Shown here: positions 36,067 through 48,628 of the stretch, in pieces | How the letters are laid out: each line of letters starts with the position of its first letter | Numbering within the stretch: position 1 is the first letter of the stretch | Source: Spirodela intermedia | Lineage: Eukaryota > Streptophyta > Magnoliopsida > Alismatales > Araceae | DNA: 64,000 nucleotides | Assembly (NCBI GenBank): GCA_902729315.2 | Contig: LR746273.1 | Location: 6,112,001 to 6,176,000 of the forward strand | Direction of reading: 5' to 3' | Program-made: the position numbers and the translations under genes | Notes under the pieces: generated by a model | What the model was told of the DNA's origin: nothing | Databases searched by the model: none | Seen by the model: only the letters and a program-made list of their open reading frames with translations

Positions 36067-38420
36067 TCAGAATTCGTCAACGTTGACCGCTTCCCTCGGT
36101 GTGTCGTAGGCGTCCTTGGGTCTGAGCTTCTTCACGCCGGCGGTGAAGCAGACCTTGTCGGAGCGGAAGCCCTCGACGTGGACCTGGGTGACCTTGACCC
36201 AGACGAGGACCTTGGTCTTCATCCCTTCCACGCCGGAGAGCTTCCCCCTGGTCAACGTCCCCTTCACACGGCCGGCGTACCTTATGACGGATCCGTCCTT
36301 GAAGCTGACCTCGCAGGCGGCGGCGGGCATGTGCACCACCAGCTTCCCCCTCGAAGCGTCGAACTCGTAGCAGGTGACGTTCCGGGGGAAGAGCCCCGCC
36401 GGCAAGCCGTGCTCCCGCAGCAGCTCCGGCAGGGACTTCCGAGGCTTCCCTGGAGATCGAAGACGGAAGATGACAGATGAAAACTGGTGAGCTCCTCCCC
36501 CTGAACGTCATAATTTCCAAATAAAGAAAGCAGATATATATACATATATATACATATATTCGTTGTGAGACTCAAATCGTTCGCCCTCGTTGGGCCCAGA
36601 TAATCTCGGACTGTAAGAGCTTCCTCAAATCATGAACATATACAGATCATGATTTTCACGGAGAAACTCTGAAAAGAGGCCATTGAAGGCCGAAAGAAGA
36701 AAACTGATTCTGGTATCGATTCAACTTCCTATTTATGGTAGAATTATTATGGATAGGGAACCAAACCCACAGAACAGAGCTGCAAGATTATCAAACGGTT
36801 CGAACCTTTTAACTTGTCAAAGACCCATTTCGCCTTCTCTTCGACAGTGCCCGAGAAACGCTGCCAGTAGTAGCCATTACATCAATAAATTTAAATAAAA
36901 ATAAATAAATTAAATAGGAGATTAAAATCCCGAAGAATAATTTAGGTTCAAAACCATGAGGGAATAACATCAGTCGAGGTTCATTTGCATATTCGAGACA
37001 ACCCTTCAATAGCATGACCCCACCAAGTGAAATTAATAAAATAATAATAATTTTTAAGAAATTTTATAGCCTGATTGAAGGGGGAAAAAAAAAAACGATA
37101 CAGCTTGCATTCAGAACTTAAAGATGATTGACTAGAAGAATGCTTGAGCTTCAAAACACTACACATAAAAGACCTTGTAATAAATCAGACAGAGAGACAT
37201 CATAAGCCACCTAAGAAGAGTACTGTAGTCAGATAGCTCTACAATAATTGTTGATGCCCAGTATTTCCCTTGTCCAAACACACCTATGGATTCTTCAGGC
37301 AGCACCAATTCCACAGCAGGGAGCAGAACTATTCACTCCTTTTCCACCTTGGCTGACAGATGTCCAGGAAAAACGCCAAGGGACATGGAGAGACGCCCCC
37401 GATTATACCAACCCTACACTGGTTCAGTGTGTGGCATTGACTTCCCAAGGTAAACATGGCTGATAAGAACAACACCAGACGCATCTTTATTATACTTATT
37501 TGAGGAAAACAAAATTAAAGTGATTTTGTACTCGGAATTTCCCATAAAATGTGTAGACCAAATCAATATTTGTTTTAGATTCCAAGTGGCCATTGAAGCC
37601 AAAAAAAGATGAACAACTAATGAATGACAATTCCTCAAAATGCAGCATGATATTTCCATAAAAGCGAGTGGGTTTCAAGCTTCTACAGTTCATTTCCTAC
37701 AGTAGCCTTGTATCCTTAGCAGGCTTCTACCTACCGCTATTGTAGTCTGCTAATCCACACCACCCATCAAGGATTATAAAATTATCCATAGTGGAGATCA
37801 TTTTCACAGGAAGCGTAAACAGAAATTTACATCTGAGATTAAAGCTCATGCTATCAAACTGAATAGCTGATATTTTCAGGAGAGACAATTTTGCCAAGAA
37901 CAGCTCTCCGCCACCACGTGATTTAAGAAATTAGAGTTGTTTAATATTTTCCACAACCTTCAAAGCAATAGTTCGGTGTAGCTTCGCCATAGATTAACAA
38001 CAGAAATGTCCCATCAGACTCAGGTCAGATACATCCACATTACGAACGCCAAAGCGCTGATCAGAGAGTGATCAGAGATGTCGCCATTTTAAAGCTTATC
38101 AATCCGCGTATGCATTTCTCATTGGCGTTCTTGCTGGCCCTACATTCCCCCTGAAGAGCAAACCAGATTGGCCGATAGAAATCCACGAGGACGAAAACAT
38201 TTGTGGATCTGAGTCAGGACCCCTCATAACTTAAAAGCAACGAAAATATGAACAGAGAAAGCACAATCGGAGGGAAGGGACAGAGAGAGAGAGAGAGAGA
38301 AGCGGGGAACAAAGCCGAAGACGAATCACTCACGGAGAGGTCATCGCCGATGGAAGAGATCTCCTCTTTGGCCTTCTTGGCGATCCAAAAGCTCCCCACC
38401 TTTGTTAGCGCCTTCTCCAT
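36067..38420 (-). CDS. DUF538 protein, At5g01610-like, three exons
   Basis: Exons 38420-38334 (29 codons), 36860-36806 (55 nt) and 36449-36067 join to 174 residues. The N-terminus MEKALTKVGSFWIAKKAKEE is typical of the At5g01610-like branch of DUF538. The tiny second exon gives RFSGTVEEKAKWVFDKLK, and the last exon gives KSLPELLREHGLPAGLFPRN and the beta-rich DUF538 body (VTCYEFDASRGKLVVHMP, GKLSGVEGMKTKVLVWVKV, KVCFTAGVKKLRPKDAY). Family lengths are similar and the ends match. Intron 1 is about 1.47 kb. The DUF538 fold has been related to bactericidal/permeability-increasing-like lipid-binding proteins, and the cellular role is unsettled. ORFs covering only the last exon miss both upstream exons. 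Confidence 0.92.
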
Positions 38421-39401
38421 TTCACCCCGCACCCCTCCCCACCACTTCCAAGAGCTGCAGAGCGAGCGAGAGAGAGAGACAGGCGCTAGGACCAAGAAAG
38501 AGGCTTCTGTTCCCTCCACCAGCCGAGCAGTGACCCGGTATGGTGCCCTTGCGGAACATTCAATATCTTGGGCCTTACCTAATCAGGACGAGCTGGACCG
38601 TCAGATTGCCATCACAGTATCTTTCTTTCTGACATGATAAATCATGATGAGCTCGTGATGAGCCCACAAAAGGGTCACAGTACTAGCCCTATGTGTCTCG
38701 CTCTCTCCTTCTCCTCCCTCCCGCATATTTTTATGTTATTTAATTAAATACGCTTTTATTTAGTTAAGAGAAGAGTCCGACCCCAATCGTGACAGGTGGC
38801 GAGCTCTCAGGCACAGCTTCCGGGCACCTCCTTTTTGGGAGGCCTGCTGCCGACCACCCGCAGACGGACCGGGTGAATGAATGCCTATTCTCACTTCGGT
38901 CACCGCCAACTGGCAGGTCGTTGGAGATCCGCCGTCGCCAGCTCCAACACGACAGCGCCGGCCCACCAAACTGTTCTTCCTTGGCGAACTCCCGACAGTT
39001 TGTTTTTTCATTATTATGATTCGCGGATCAATAAATCTGTGGAATTAATGCCCATTCGCACGTGTGTGTACTTCGTATGACGTACGGCACGTGTGAGGTT
39101 GATTCCACTAACCTCTCTTTTCCCGCCATCTCCACCGTCATCACGATCTTCAGAGTCATGGCGGCGGCGACCGGAAGAGGATGAACTAGAGAGCCACTGC
39201 CGGCGGCCGCCGATTTCGCCCACTTCCGGCGGCGATCGGCTTGCCTCAGATTTCCTCTATCCACTGCTCACTGTCGTAGTCCTCCATCAACGTACGCAGT
39301 GGAGTCTCCGCAGATGCTGAGGTACGTCGTGATGAGCATGAAGCCAATGAGATGAATCTCGATCGAGGTCAATTGAGGAGTCTTATTCAGGTTTCTTCTC
39401 T
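38421..39401. other. Intergenic stretch
   Basis: GC-rich patches at 38790-39000 and 39160-39240 carry ORFs on several frames, but none has a recognisable motif. CT repeats lie near 38700. Confidence 0.55.
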
Positions 39402-41197
39402 TTAGTCGTAACCGTAGTGAGTTTGGCCTCGATCCAGTAGATGCTCGTCGTCCTCCATGCAGACGTGGTGGAGGACGGATTCCCTCTCCGGCGCATGAGC
39501 CGCGAGCTTCAGCAACACGCCGAGCTCCTTCGATGTGGCATAGATCTCCTCCGATCGCGGATGAGACCGGTCTCCGGCAACAAATTCCCAAACCGATCTG
39601 TCGATCTCGATCGAGCTCGAACCGGGAGTCTTCCCAATGTAGCTTGCTTTCATCCTAAGCCTGACACGTTCGACCTCGCTCCAACAGCCTCTGGCTGCCA
39701 ACATGTTGGAGAGGAGCACGTGGTTCCCAGCATTCCATGGCTCCAGTTCGAGAAGATGAACTAGAGCATCCTCGGCGAGATCTAATCGACCGTGTCTGCG
39801 ACAGGCGCTGAGGAGAGCACCCCAGACGCCGGCATCGGGGGCGACGGGCATCATCTTGATTAGTCCTCGAGCCTCTGCTAGGTATCCCCCGCGGCCAAGG
39901 ATGTCGATCATGCAGCCATAATGCTCGACCTAAGAATTCAAACGGTGGCATCCTCAGCAGCGGCTTGAACGAGAACCAGATCGATGCCGATGGCGACGGG
40001 AGAGAGCATCGAAATTACCTTAGGCACAATTCCATGCTCCTTCTCCATTATATTGAAATACGATCGCCCTTCCTCCGCCAGCCCAGCATGAGCACAAGCA
40101 GAGAGAAGGCCAACAAAGGTTATCTCGTCGGGACACACTCCTCCTCGCTCCATCTCGCCGAATAGGCGGATTGCTTCCTCGCCATGGCCGTGCAGGGCCA
40201 GCCCACCAATCATGCAGTTCCAGGAGACGACGCTCCTATCTCTCATTGCATCAAACAACTTCCGAGCATTCCCCAGACTCCCCCCTTTGGCGTACATGTC
40301 TATCAGGGAATTCGACAGCTTGAGATCCATACCAATGGAGCTTATATCTATGTAGTGGTGGATCCACTTCCCAACGTCAAGGGCCCCCGCCTGAGCACAA
40401 GCGGAGAGGACGCCAACGAGAGTTGCCTCGCTGGGACGCCACCCTTGGAGCTGCATCCTCCTGAAGAGTTCCAGCGCCTCAAGAGCACGGCCATTCTGGG
40501 CATAACCAGTGATCACCGTGTTCCAGCTCACCGCGTTCCTCTCCGGCATCTTCTCGAAGAGCTCCCTCCCCTTCGCCACCTCCTGTCTGCGGAAGAAGCA
40601 GGCCACCATGCTGTTCCAGGTGACCACGTCCCTATCCGACCTTCCGTCGAACAACTTGACTGCACTCTCCAGGCTTCCGTTCTTGGAATACATGTCGATG
40701 AGGGAGCTGTGGACGTGCAGGTCGCCTTTGACCCCCGTTCGGAGGATCTCGCCGTGTACAGCGCCGCCGGCGAGGGGCCAGCCAGGGAGAGCACCGCAGG
40801 CCTTGAGTAGCGAGGGGAAGGTGAAGCGGTCGGGCTTGATCCAGGCCCTCTTCATCAGGACGAACGCTGCTAGGGTTTCCTCCGGTAGGGCGCCGCCGCC
40901 GGAAAGAACCCGGAGGAAGGCGTTCCATACGCAGATGCTCGGGAGGGATACTTGCCGGAAGAGGAGGCGCGCGTGGTTCAAGTCGGCGGAGGGAGGAGAG
41001 GAGCGGCGCCGGCAGCAGAGAGCGAGGAGCCTAGCGGCGATGAGGTGGTGCTGGTGCAGGCCGAGGGCGAAGACCCTCGCCTCGATCTGCAACAGGTACC
41101 TGGAAGCGGCGGGGGTGGAGACGACGGAGAGGAGCTCTTCTTCTGCGCTACACTGTGGACCAAACGAGCGACGAGGTATGTACCCGTTGACCACCAT
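39402..41197 (-). CDS. Pentatricopeptide repeat protein, PLS class with E-type C-terminus, one intron
   Basis: Exons 41197-40019 and 39929-39402 join across an 89-base intron (donor AAG|GTAATT, acceptor TTCTTAG|GTC) to 568 residues. Sequence-specific organellar RNA-binding proteins of this class act mostly in RNA editing. PLS-type repeats are evident: WNAFLRVLSGGG, PDRFTFPSLLKACGAL, HSSLIDMYSKNGSLESAVKL, VVTWNSMVACFFR, AVSWNTVITGYAQNGRALEA, SNSLIDMYAKGGSLGNARKL and PDEITFVGLLSACAHAG. The second exon gives VEHYGCMIDILGRGGYLAEA, WGALLSACRRHGRLDLAE and an E/E+-like end (SSIEIDRSVWEFVAGD). No DYW deaminase domain follows. The N-terminus is not a strong transit peptide. The join restores the frame exactly where the P-K-V-E-H-Y-G-C motif is expected. 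Confidence 0.92.
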
Positions 41198-42300
41198 TTT
41201 TACTCGCTCTACTGATTAAGCGGTTTATTTATTTCCTTCAAATAAATCTGAATTCAATTGAAAGACACAAGTAACCCCTCTGTTTGTCGGGAATTTGGGT
41301 CCAATATCTCTGTAGAATTAGTGGAATAGAGACTAGGCAAGGGCCTCATATGCTGGGCAGCGATTATTGGAAAGAAAAAGTAAAGAAACAAGGATGTCGA
41401 GCCTGGTTCATTCATTACGTGAGAACTAGTCTTCATAATCAAGCTAATGCTGTGAGGGGAAGTGGAGTGTTTTGAATCCAAAAGGTACATATCTTGGTCT
41501 TAGAAACCGAGTCTTAAATTCACAATAATTGACTAGAGATACCCATTGAGTCCATAATAATTGACTAAAGATACCATTAAAACCACATGAATTGACTGAA
41601 AATACCGTTGAATCCCTAAATCAAATAGTTGAGTGCATGAGAAAATAGAGAGAGATAATCAAAGAAAGGTAAACTATTACCCTCAAATTTTTAGGATGCT
41701 TCTAAAGGTTGGATTAGTTATGGTATTGACTTGAAACCAGTTAGAAGCATTATAAAGCACATTTAAAACATACTGAAGGTGAAAAAATCAACAGCACTAA
41801 TTACTTTCATGTCTATCGCACATTTTATTACTGGACTAAGATGATTATGAACTATCTCGTCTTATGATCATGTTTAAAGTCTCCAAAACACTTGGTTCAA
41901 GAAAAAATCGCCCTTCTGTTTCTCATAAGTGATGTATCATATCAGAAGCATTTAAAAAAAATAAATCTGCACTTTTATTTTTTTTAAAAATGCCATTTTT
42001 ATTTACATAGTAGTAGATCATGCAATGTTCTAGGTATATGCCAGTATGATGAGATATTGTCTAGGTTCCTTTAGATTTGTTCCTCCTTAAATGTCTTGGC
42101 CACTTTCTTTTCGCCTCTTCCCCCTACTTTTTGTTTGATTATTTTGTGTTGGCTTTTCCACTGCCTCTCTCTCTCTCTCTCTCCCCGGTCGTACAAGTGA
42201 GTGGCTCCGTCCCCTGTCTCCTTAGTCCTCCCTTTTTTCAAAGCGAACCCTCGACTTCAATCTCCGGCGGATCGCGGGGCAGGGTTTCGGCGGCGGAGCC
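41198..42300. other. Intergenic stretch and 5' flank of the DUF630/632 gene
   Basis: AT-rich sequence between divergent genes. Near 41526-41612 a phrase of the type AATTGACT(A/G)(A/G)A(G/A)ATACC is repeated three times. A CT tract at 42163-42184 lies in the probable leader of the downstream gene. Confidence 0.55.
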
Positions 42301-45300
42301 ATGGGCTGCGCGCAGTCCAAGGTCGACGGCGAGGAGGCGGTGACCCGCTGCAAGGAGCGGAAGATGTTTATGAAGGAGGCGGTGGCCGCTCGCAACGCCT
42401 TCGCGTCGGCGCACTCCGCCTATGCTGTCGCCCTCAGGAACACCGGCTCCGCCCTCAGCGACTACGGTGAGATGGAGGCCCAGGACGTCCTCTGTCTCGC
42501 TTCCTCAGCCACCGAAGTGGCTTCTTCCTCGTCATCCTCCTCGATGCCCCCCGGCAAGCCGGCTATAGACGATACGCTCCCTCCGCCTCCTCCTCCGCCG
42601 CCGGAATTCTCGTCTCCTCTGCAGCGCTCCGCCAGCATGCCTGATCTCCCCCCCCCCAAGGTAAGGAGGAGGACCGCCGCCGATCAGCCATTCCCTGCGG
42701 ATGCTTCCATCCGCGAGGAGGACGGCCACGAGCTGGAGGACGAAGACCGCCGCGATTTGGGGGTCCCGCAGAGCTCCACCCCTGCGCCGCTGGCGCCGCA
42801 GTCTCAATCCAGCCGAACCGCGGTGCCGCTGGCGGAGAGCTCCCCCAGCTCGTGGGATTACTTCTTCGGCACGGACGACAGCGTCCACAGACCGCCGCTG
42901 CCCCCCGACACCGAAGAGATCCGACCGGAGAAGGACGACCAGGGGCAAGGAGTCGATAAGCATAAAAGGGCAGCCTCTGCTTCTGCAGCTGTCGGTGCTG
43001 ATGCCGTCGGCGCTGGTGATGCACCACCCCCATCGGTTAACCCAGAGAAAATGATGACGGAGCCTCCCTTGCCTTCCAAGCAGGTGAGGAGGCAAAAGGG
43101 CGTAGCCGATCCCAAGAGATCGAAAATGGCGGCGGCCACCACCCCGACCGTCTCTTTTCTGCAGATCCTAAACAGCCTCGATGATCACTTCCTTAAGGCA
43201 CACGACAGTGCCCAAAATGTGTCCAATATGCTGGAAGCGAAGCGGCTGCACTATCACTCCAACTTCGCTGATAACCGTGGTACGCATAATCCTTCTGCTT
43301 ATTTTCTGGGTAACCCTATATAAATCTTCACATAAACCCTCTCGGGTGCTGTCTCGATCCATAAGGTGCATTTGTGCCATCTACCTGATCACAGTTCTCC
43401 TCAGAACATGTGGTTTGGCTAGAAATAAAAACTGGTTTTTTATTTTGTTCTGAAGAATAACCTGCCCTCATGTTTTTAGCATGTTTTGGGGCACACTTCT
43501 ATTGCCACCACCATGCGTGGCTAGAAGACGTTAGGGTTCTTCCACAAAGGGAAATGATGTGTACTGTGTGTGTTCTAACATGTAGATATAGATGTATCCA
43601 AACCTGCATTCGGACATCTTCGTGCGTAGCTCACTGTTTCTAAACTTTTATGACTCCATACTTTGTTCCTATGGTTGACCTTGACATTTTTTGTTGACTA
43701 TTTTCAGGTCACATCAATCATTCTGCGAGAGTTATGCGGGCAATCACGTGGAATAGGTCATTTAAAGGTTTGGGTGGTGATGAGGGTGGAGATGATTTTG
43801 ATATGGATAGCTGGGAAACCCACGCAACTATATTGGATAAATTGCTGGCGTGGGAAAAGAAACTTTGTGATGAAGTCAAGGTGCTCGGAAATTTACTCAA
43901 TTTATTTCTCACCTATTTTATGGCTCAGATCATTAGCAATTCAGATGCGTAGGCTGAATGAATTTCTTGTCATGTGAGAAAAACACGATGTGGTTTTTGG
44001 TTTGGCCAGCTTGGACCACCTCACTCTTTGAAAATTGCAGACATTAATAATTTATATCTAGAAATTATTGTCTGCTGCTTGATTTTGGCTGATGCTTATC
44101 CCTATTATTTCCGTCCTCACATTTTTTTTTTCTTAAGTGCTCTACATATGATGCGATACTCTTCCCCAAAAGTTTCTAGTTCCTCGATACAGCACTCCAC
44201 ATTCATTGCATTCATTATTTTGGATCACTGTGAACGGTCGGGTGTCTCGATATGATGATGCTAAAATGAATCAGGCTTAATACGCTGGAAATCTATACAT
44301 GAAAAGGAGTCCAAACTCGCGTTGCATGCGCTTTTGTTTGTGGTTTCCTCCGTGTTCCTGCTCTCTGAATACCGTGGGGTTCATAGTTCGCTTACTTTCT
44401 TGTCCCATGCAGATTTAACCTCTATCTAGTTGTTCAATGTTGTATTTCAGGTAAAATCTGGGCATATGACCGAGTATAATCGATGTCATGCCAAGTTTTC
44501 TACCATAATCAGACCATTTTGCCTCTGAAGCTGTTGATTTTCTTTCTGCTGCCAAAGTATCTTTTAGGCTATTGATTCGCTGACTTTTTGATCATGATCG
44601 AATAGCCTTGCCCTCGAAGTGGTGGATTTTGTTTCTGCTGTCATCTTATCATTGATTAAGCTACGCGTTATTGGTGGCGAGCAGGCGAGTGAACGCATGA
44701 AGCTTGAGTACCAGAGGAAGGTTGCCAAGCTTAATAAGCAGAAGAAGCACGGTGCCAGTTCTGAGGCATTGGCGGCCACAAAAGCAGAAGTGAGCCACCT
44801 CCACACCCGGTACATCGTCGACATGCAGTCAATGGACTCGACGGTCTCGGAAATCCAGCGTCTGCGAGATGTTCAACTGTACGAGAAGCTCACCATGCTT
44901 GTGCGCGGGTATAGTCTTTAATAGACGTAAAAGCTCTAAAGTTCTAGAGATCTTGATCATATTCTTGAACTGCATGATGAATCTTAGGTTATATAAGTTC
45001 ATTCTATTGCTCTGATCCTTTGTGCAACTTAACATTACTAAGATTCATAGTACCTTTTTTCCCCCTTTTTTTGTTATTGTTAGTAGTTAGTCAACCCTGA
45101 TTTATTCAAATGGAAAACACGGTCAGAGTGAGTGCAAAGTAGAAGTCCTCTTATGTGCATTTTTTTTTTTTGGTTGCTTGAATCAGCAAAGTCCAACAAC
45201 CTCTGATACAGAGCTGACCAGTCCTGGCCTTGCAGAACCCCCCATTCATAGCCGAGGCTGAATCAGCGTCAACTTTAGCTCTAGCTTCACACTTTTGACC

Positions 45301-46497
45301 TGGCTGAAATCGTCAGAGTCGTCCTCTCCCTGCAAGAGCTAACCAGGCACACATAGAGCTCGTGCAGGTGATTGAAAGGTTAAATGTCTCTATTCTGGAA
45401 ATATGTGAGGTTCTAGAGAGAGAAGGGGATATTACAGAGCACTCGAGAGAACCAGTCTGATGAGGTGTTTATCCCACACACACAGACCTGCGGATTTGCA
45501 TGATTATCAGGTGCAACAGAGCCACAGCGAGAGAGAGAGAGAGAGAGTAATATACTGGGCTTGTTTGCGTTGACTTGTTGGTGGCGCTGTTTGAATAGCT
45601 GAGGGAGGAATCGACGGACTGACCGAGGTGTGTGGTGGCAGGATGGCGGAGATGTGGGAGGCGATGTTCCACCAGCACCAGAGCCAGGAGCAGCTGGTGC
45701 AGGACATCAGGGGCGTGGACGTGTCGAACGCCGTGAAGGAGACGACCGAGCAGCTGCGTGGGCGGACAAGCCAGCTCTGCGAGGTGGCGAACCGGTGGAG
45801 CAAGCACTTCGAGGACCTCATCAGCAATAAGAAGAAGTACGTGAAGGCCCTGAACGACTGGCTTCGCCTCAACCTAATCCCCATCGAGAGCAGCCTCACG
45901 GAGAAGGTCTCCTCGCCGACCAGCACACCGCGACCGCCGATCCAGATGTTCCTCTACGCCTGGAACGACCAGCTGGCGAAGATCCCCGACGAGCGGGCCA
46001 AGACGGCCATCAGCAGCTTCTCAGAGGTGGTGACCGCCATTCTTGTGCAGCAGGACGAGGAGCTCAAGCAGAAGGACAAGTGCGAGGACCTCCGGAAGGA
46101 TTTCATCAAGAAGAAGCAGGCCTTTGAGGATTGGCACCAGAGTTACATAACAAAAAGACAGCAGCAGCAGCAGCAGCCGCGGCCGGTGGTGGCGGCGGAC
46201 GCGGAGGAGGAGATGGACCCAGAGAGGGCGGAGGACGCCCCCTACAGGGAAGTGGCGGAGCGGCAATTACCCGTGGATACGGCGAAGAAGAAGCTGGAGG
46301 ACGAGCTTGAGACCCACCGCATGCTCTGCAAGCAGGCCAGGGAGAAGTCCGTCCACAGCCTGAAGATCCACCTCCCGGAGCTCTTCCGCGCCATGACCGA
46401 CTTCTCCAGGTCCTGCGCGCACATGTACAAGGCCCTCAGCGCCATGTCCCCCCCGCCGCCGTCACCGCCGCCGCAGCAGCAGGTCCCCGCTTCCTAG
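42301..46497 (+). CDS. DUF630/DUF632 protein, NRG2-like, four exons
   Basis: Exons 42301-43279, 43708-43880, 44685-44908 and 45642-46497 join to 743 residues with GT-AG introns. The start MGCAQSKVDGEEAV is a classic N-myristoylation site with an adjacent Cys for palmitoylation, and it opens DUF630 (residues 1-60). A Pro/Ser-rich linker with PPPPPPPP follows. DUF632 starts near 300 (LHYHSNFAD, HINHSARVMRAITWNRSF, HATILDKLLAWEKKLCDEVK, MKLEYQRKVAKLNKQKK, VSHLHTRYIVDMQSMDST, MAEMWEAMFHQHQSQEQ and later). The region is coiled-coil-rich and was formerly mis-called bZIP. Arabidopsis relatives include NRG2 (nitrate signalling) and APSR1/ROH-like proteins. Which paralogue is present is unknown. The C-terminus has a Gln run and ends PPPQQQVPAS. 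Confidence 0.93.
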
Positions 46498-47816
46498 TTT
46501 CATTCAGGTGCTCTGCCCCCCCCTCCTCTCTCTCTCTTTCTCTCTCTCTTTCTCTGTTGTATCATAGAGCACTGTGCTCTGTATTTATTTCTCCCTGTTT
46601 CCGTCCCCTCCCTTCGACGCTGGTCTCTCCGACTGCTATGCACAACTGTTGTTTAGATTTCTCTCTCTCTCTCTCTCTCTCATCATTTCTGCAAGGGTTA
46701 GTCAGGGCTTCTTTTTGTTTGTGTTTTGGTGTTATGGGCCTTAAACAAGGCTGCCGGGCCTTCCGAAGTGAGATTTTGGGCCCGCAAAAAGCGCGAACTT
46801 ATTCCTAAGATTATTTTCGTTACCGTTTTTTAAAATTTATGATTGAAAAAGAGCATCAGGTGCCACGTGTAGGCAGGGGATTGGCATCCACCGTATATTA
46901 GTTAAAATTATAAAATTGGCATCTTTTATTTCCGAAATATATATACACATTTATATAATGGGAAATTGGGAATGTGTCCTCGGAAAGAACTCTATCTCCC
47001 TCACTCGTGAGGCGTGAATGGGTATAATTGAAAATTATTAGTAATACAGGGATTGATCGCGAATGGTCCTAATAATGGAGTACCGGGAGGTCATTATCAT
47101 CACTGATAATGGGTTCCTCTTCCCGGTCGGGCCTGTTAATGGGCCCATTTGAATGGTGCTGATACGACATAAAGTCGCTTTCGGAGCCCACGGTGGGTCC
47201 GCACGTATCTTGGAACCCTGGACCTAATAAGACGCTGACCCTTCAACTGTCCGACGTCAGCAAAAACATTCTCTCTCTCCTCTCTCCTCACTCCTCTCTC
47301 TCTCTCTCTTCCAGCTGTCGATCAGTAATGGCTTCTGCCGCAGATGGCGGCTGATCCGGTCGGCGATACGCCGCCCTCTGGGCGTTGACGAATCAAATAT
47401 AAGGCCTTTAATGACCAAATAAAATTTAATAATGTCCTTGAGGATCGGCACATAAATATGGGGAGGCTCAAGGAAACCGTGGGACCCTGCCTGGCAAGTG
47501 CGAGTTGAACAGGCGGGCTGCATAGAGTGGTCGATGGACTTCGCAAGTGGGAGTAAAGATCACGCGCGTTCGACAGAACCCCTCGCCGTGTGGAAATTAT
47601 AGTCAACATTTTAAATTTAAATGCGTCGCATTAATTTATTAAAAATGGTGTTGTCAACGGGGGGAGAGGTTGGCTGCCTGGATAGCGGGTGGGCCCCACG
47701 ATCACGGATCTGGTCCACGTGTTATTAGAGTGGTAATGGGCCTGTGAAATGAAAGGCCCAACTACAGGTGGGCCCAAATCTGGCTCAGCCTTTGACTCAA
47801 AGCAGACGCTTATAGA

Positions 47817-47847
<31 letters not shown>

Positions 47848-48574
47848 GGAGAGGGTGGGCAGGTGGGCTCATTACTATTGAAAGGAGGTGGTGACGTGGC
47901 ATCCACTTGCATCCTATATCTCGCCCCGGGCAAACCCCACCAGATACATTTTTACGGCCCCGAGACTGGGCTCGAATATAATATTATAAAAAATAGGGTT
48001 TATTAGTCACGTATGATGATGACGTCATCTACATAGGCGACGTCACGGGTTTCAGCCTGAATCCTGCCACGTGGTAGTCAACTATTAGTTGGTCTACTCT
48101 GGGTACCGACCTCCGGGCGACCAGAGTGACCCCACCGCGGGCGTAGAAACGGAGAACCGGAATGTCCAGAATAGGACAAAAAAAGCCGCGCATTAGGGAT
48201 AGTTTAGTCATACATGTTAATATGGCATATCCGTTATTTAATTCAACAATGGGGCTATTTTAGAGATATTCAAGTAGAAGATTCGCGTGCGGAGATCGTC
48301 CTCGGGATGGCAGGACGGGATGTGGGGCCCACCACAAGTAAAAGCCCCTCGACTTGTCTTTAATAACACAGTTGCCATCATCATAGGGGAGGTGACCACA
48401 TCTCAGTGGTGGTCCCCAATCTTCTGTCCACGACGACGGAACCACAGGTTCCTGTCTCGGAGGTAACTGAACTCGTCGGAGTCCGCGGAGCCCGGGATCT
48501 GCGTCCAAAACTGTCGGCCTGTCTTATTCCTAGAAGTCATTCTCACTCTCGTTCCCTGGTTCTATGTTTCTGGT

Positions 48575-48628
<54 letters not shown>

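Noticed and set aside
40184-41219. Plus-strand ORFs of 208 and 236 codons
   Set aside because: Reverse-strand shadows of the PPR gene, whose own frame shows repeated PPR motifs.
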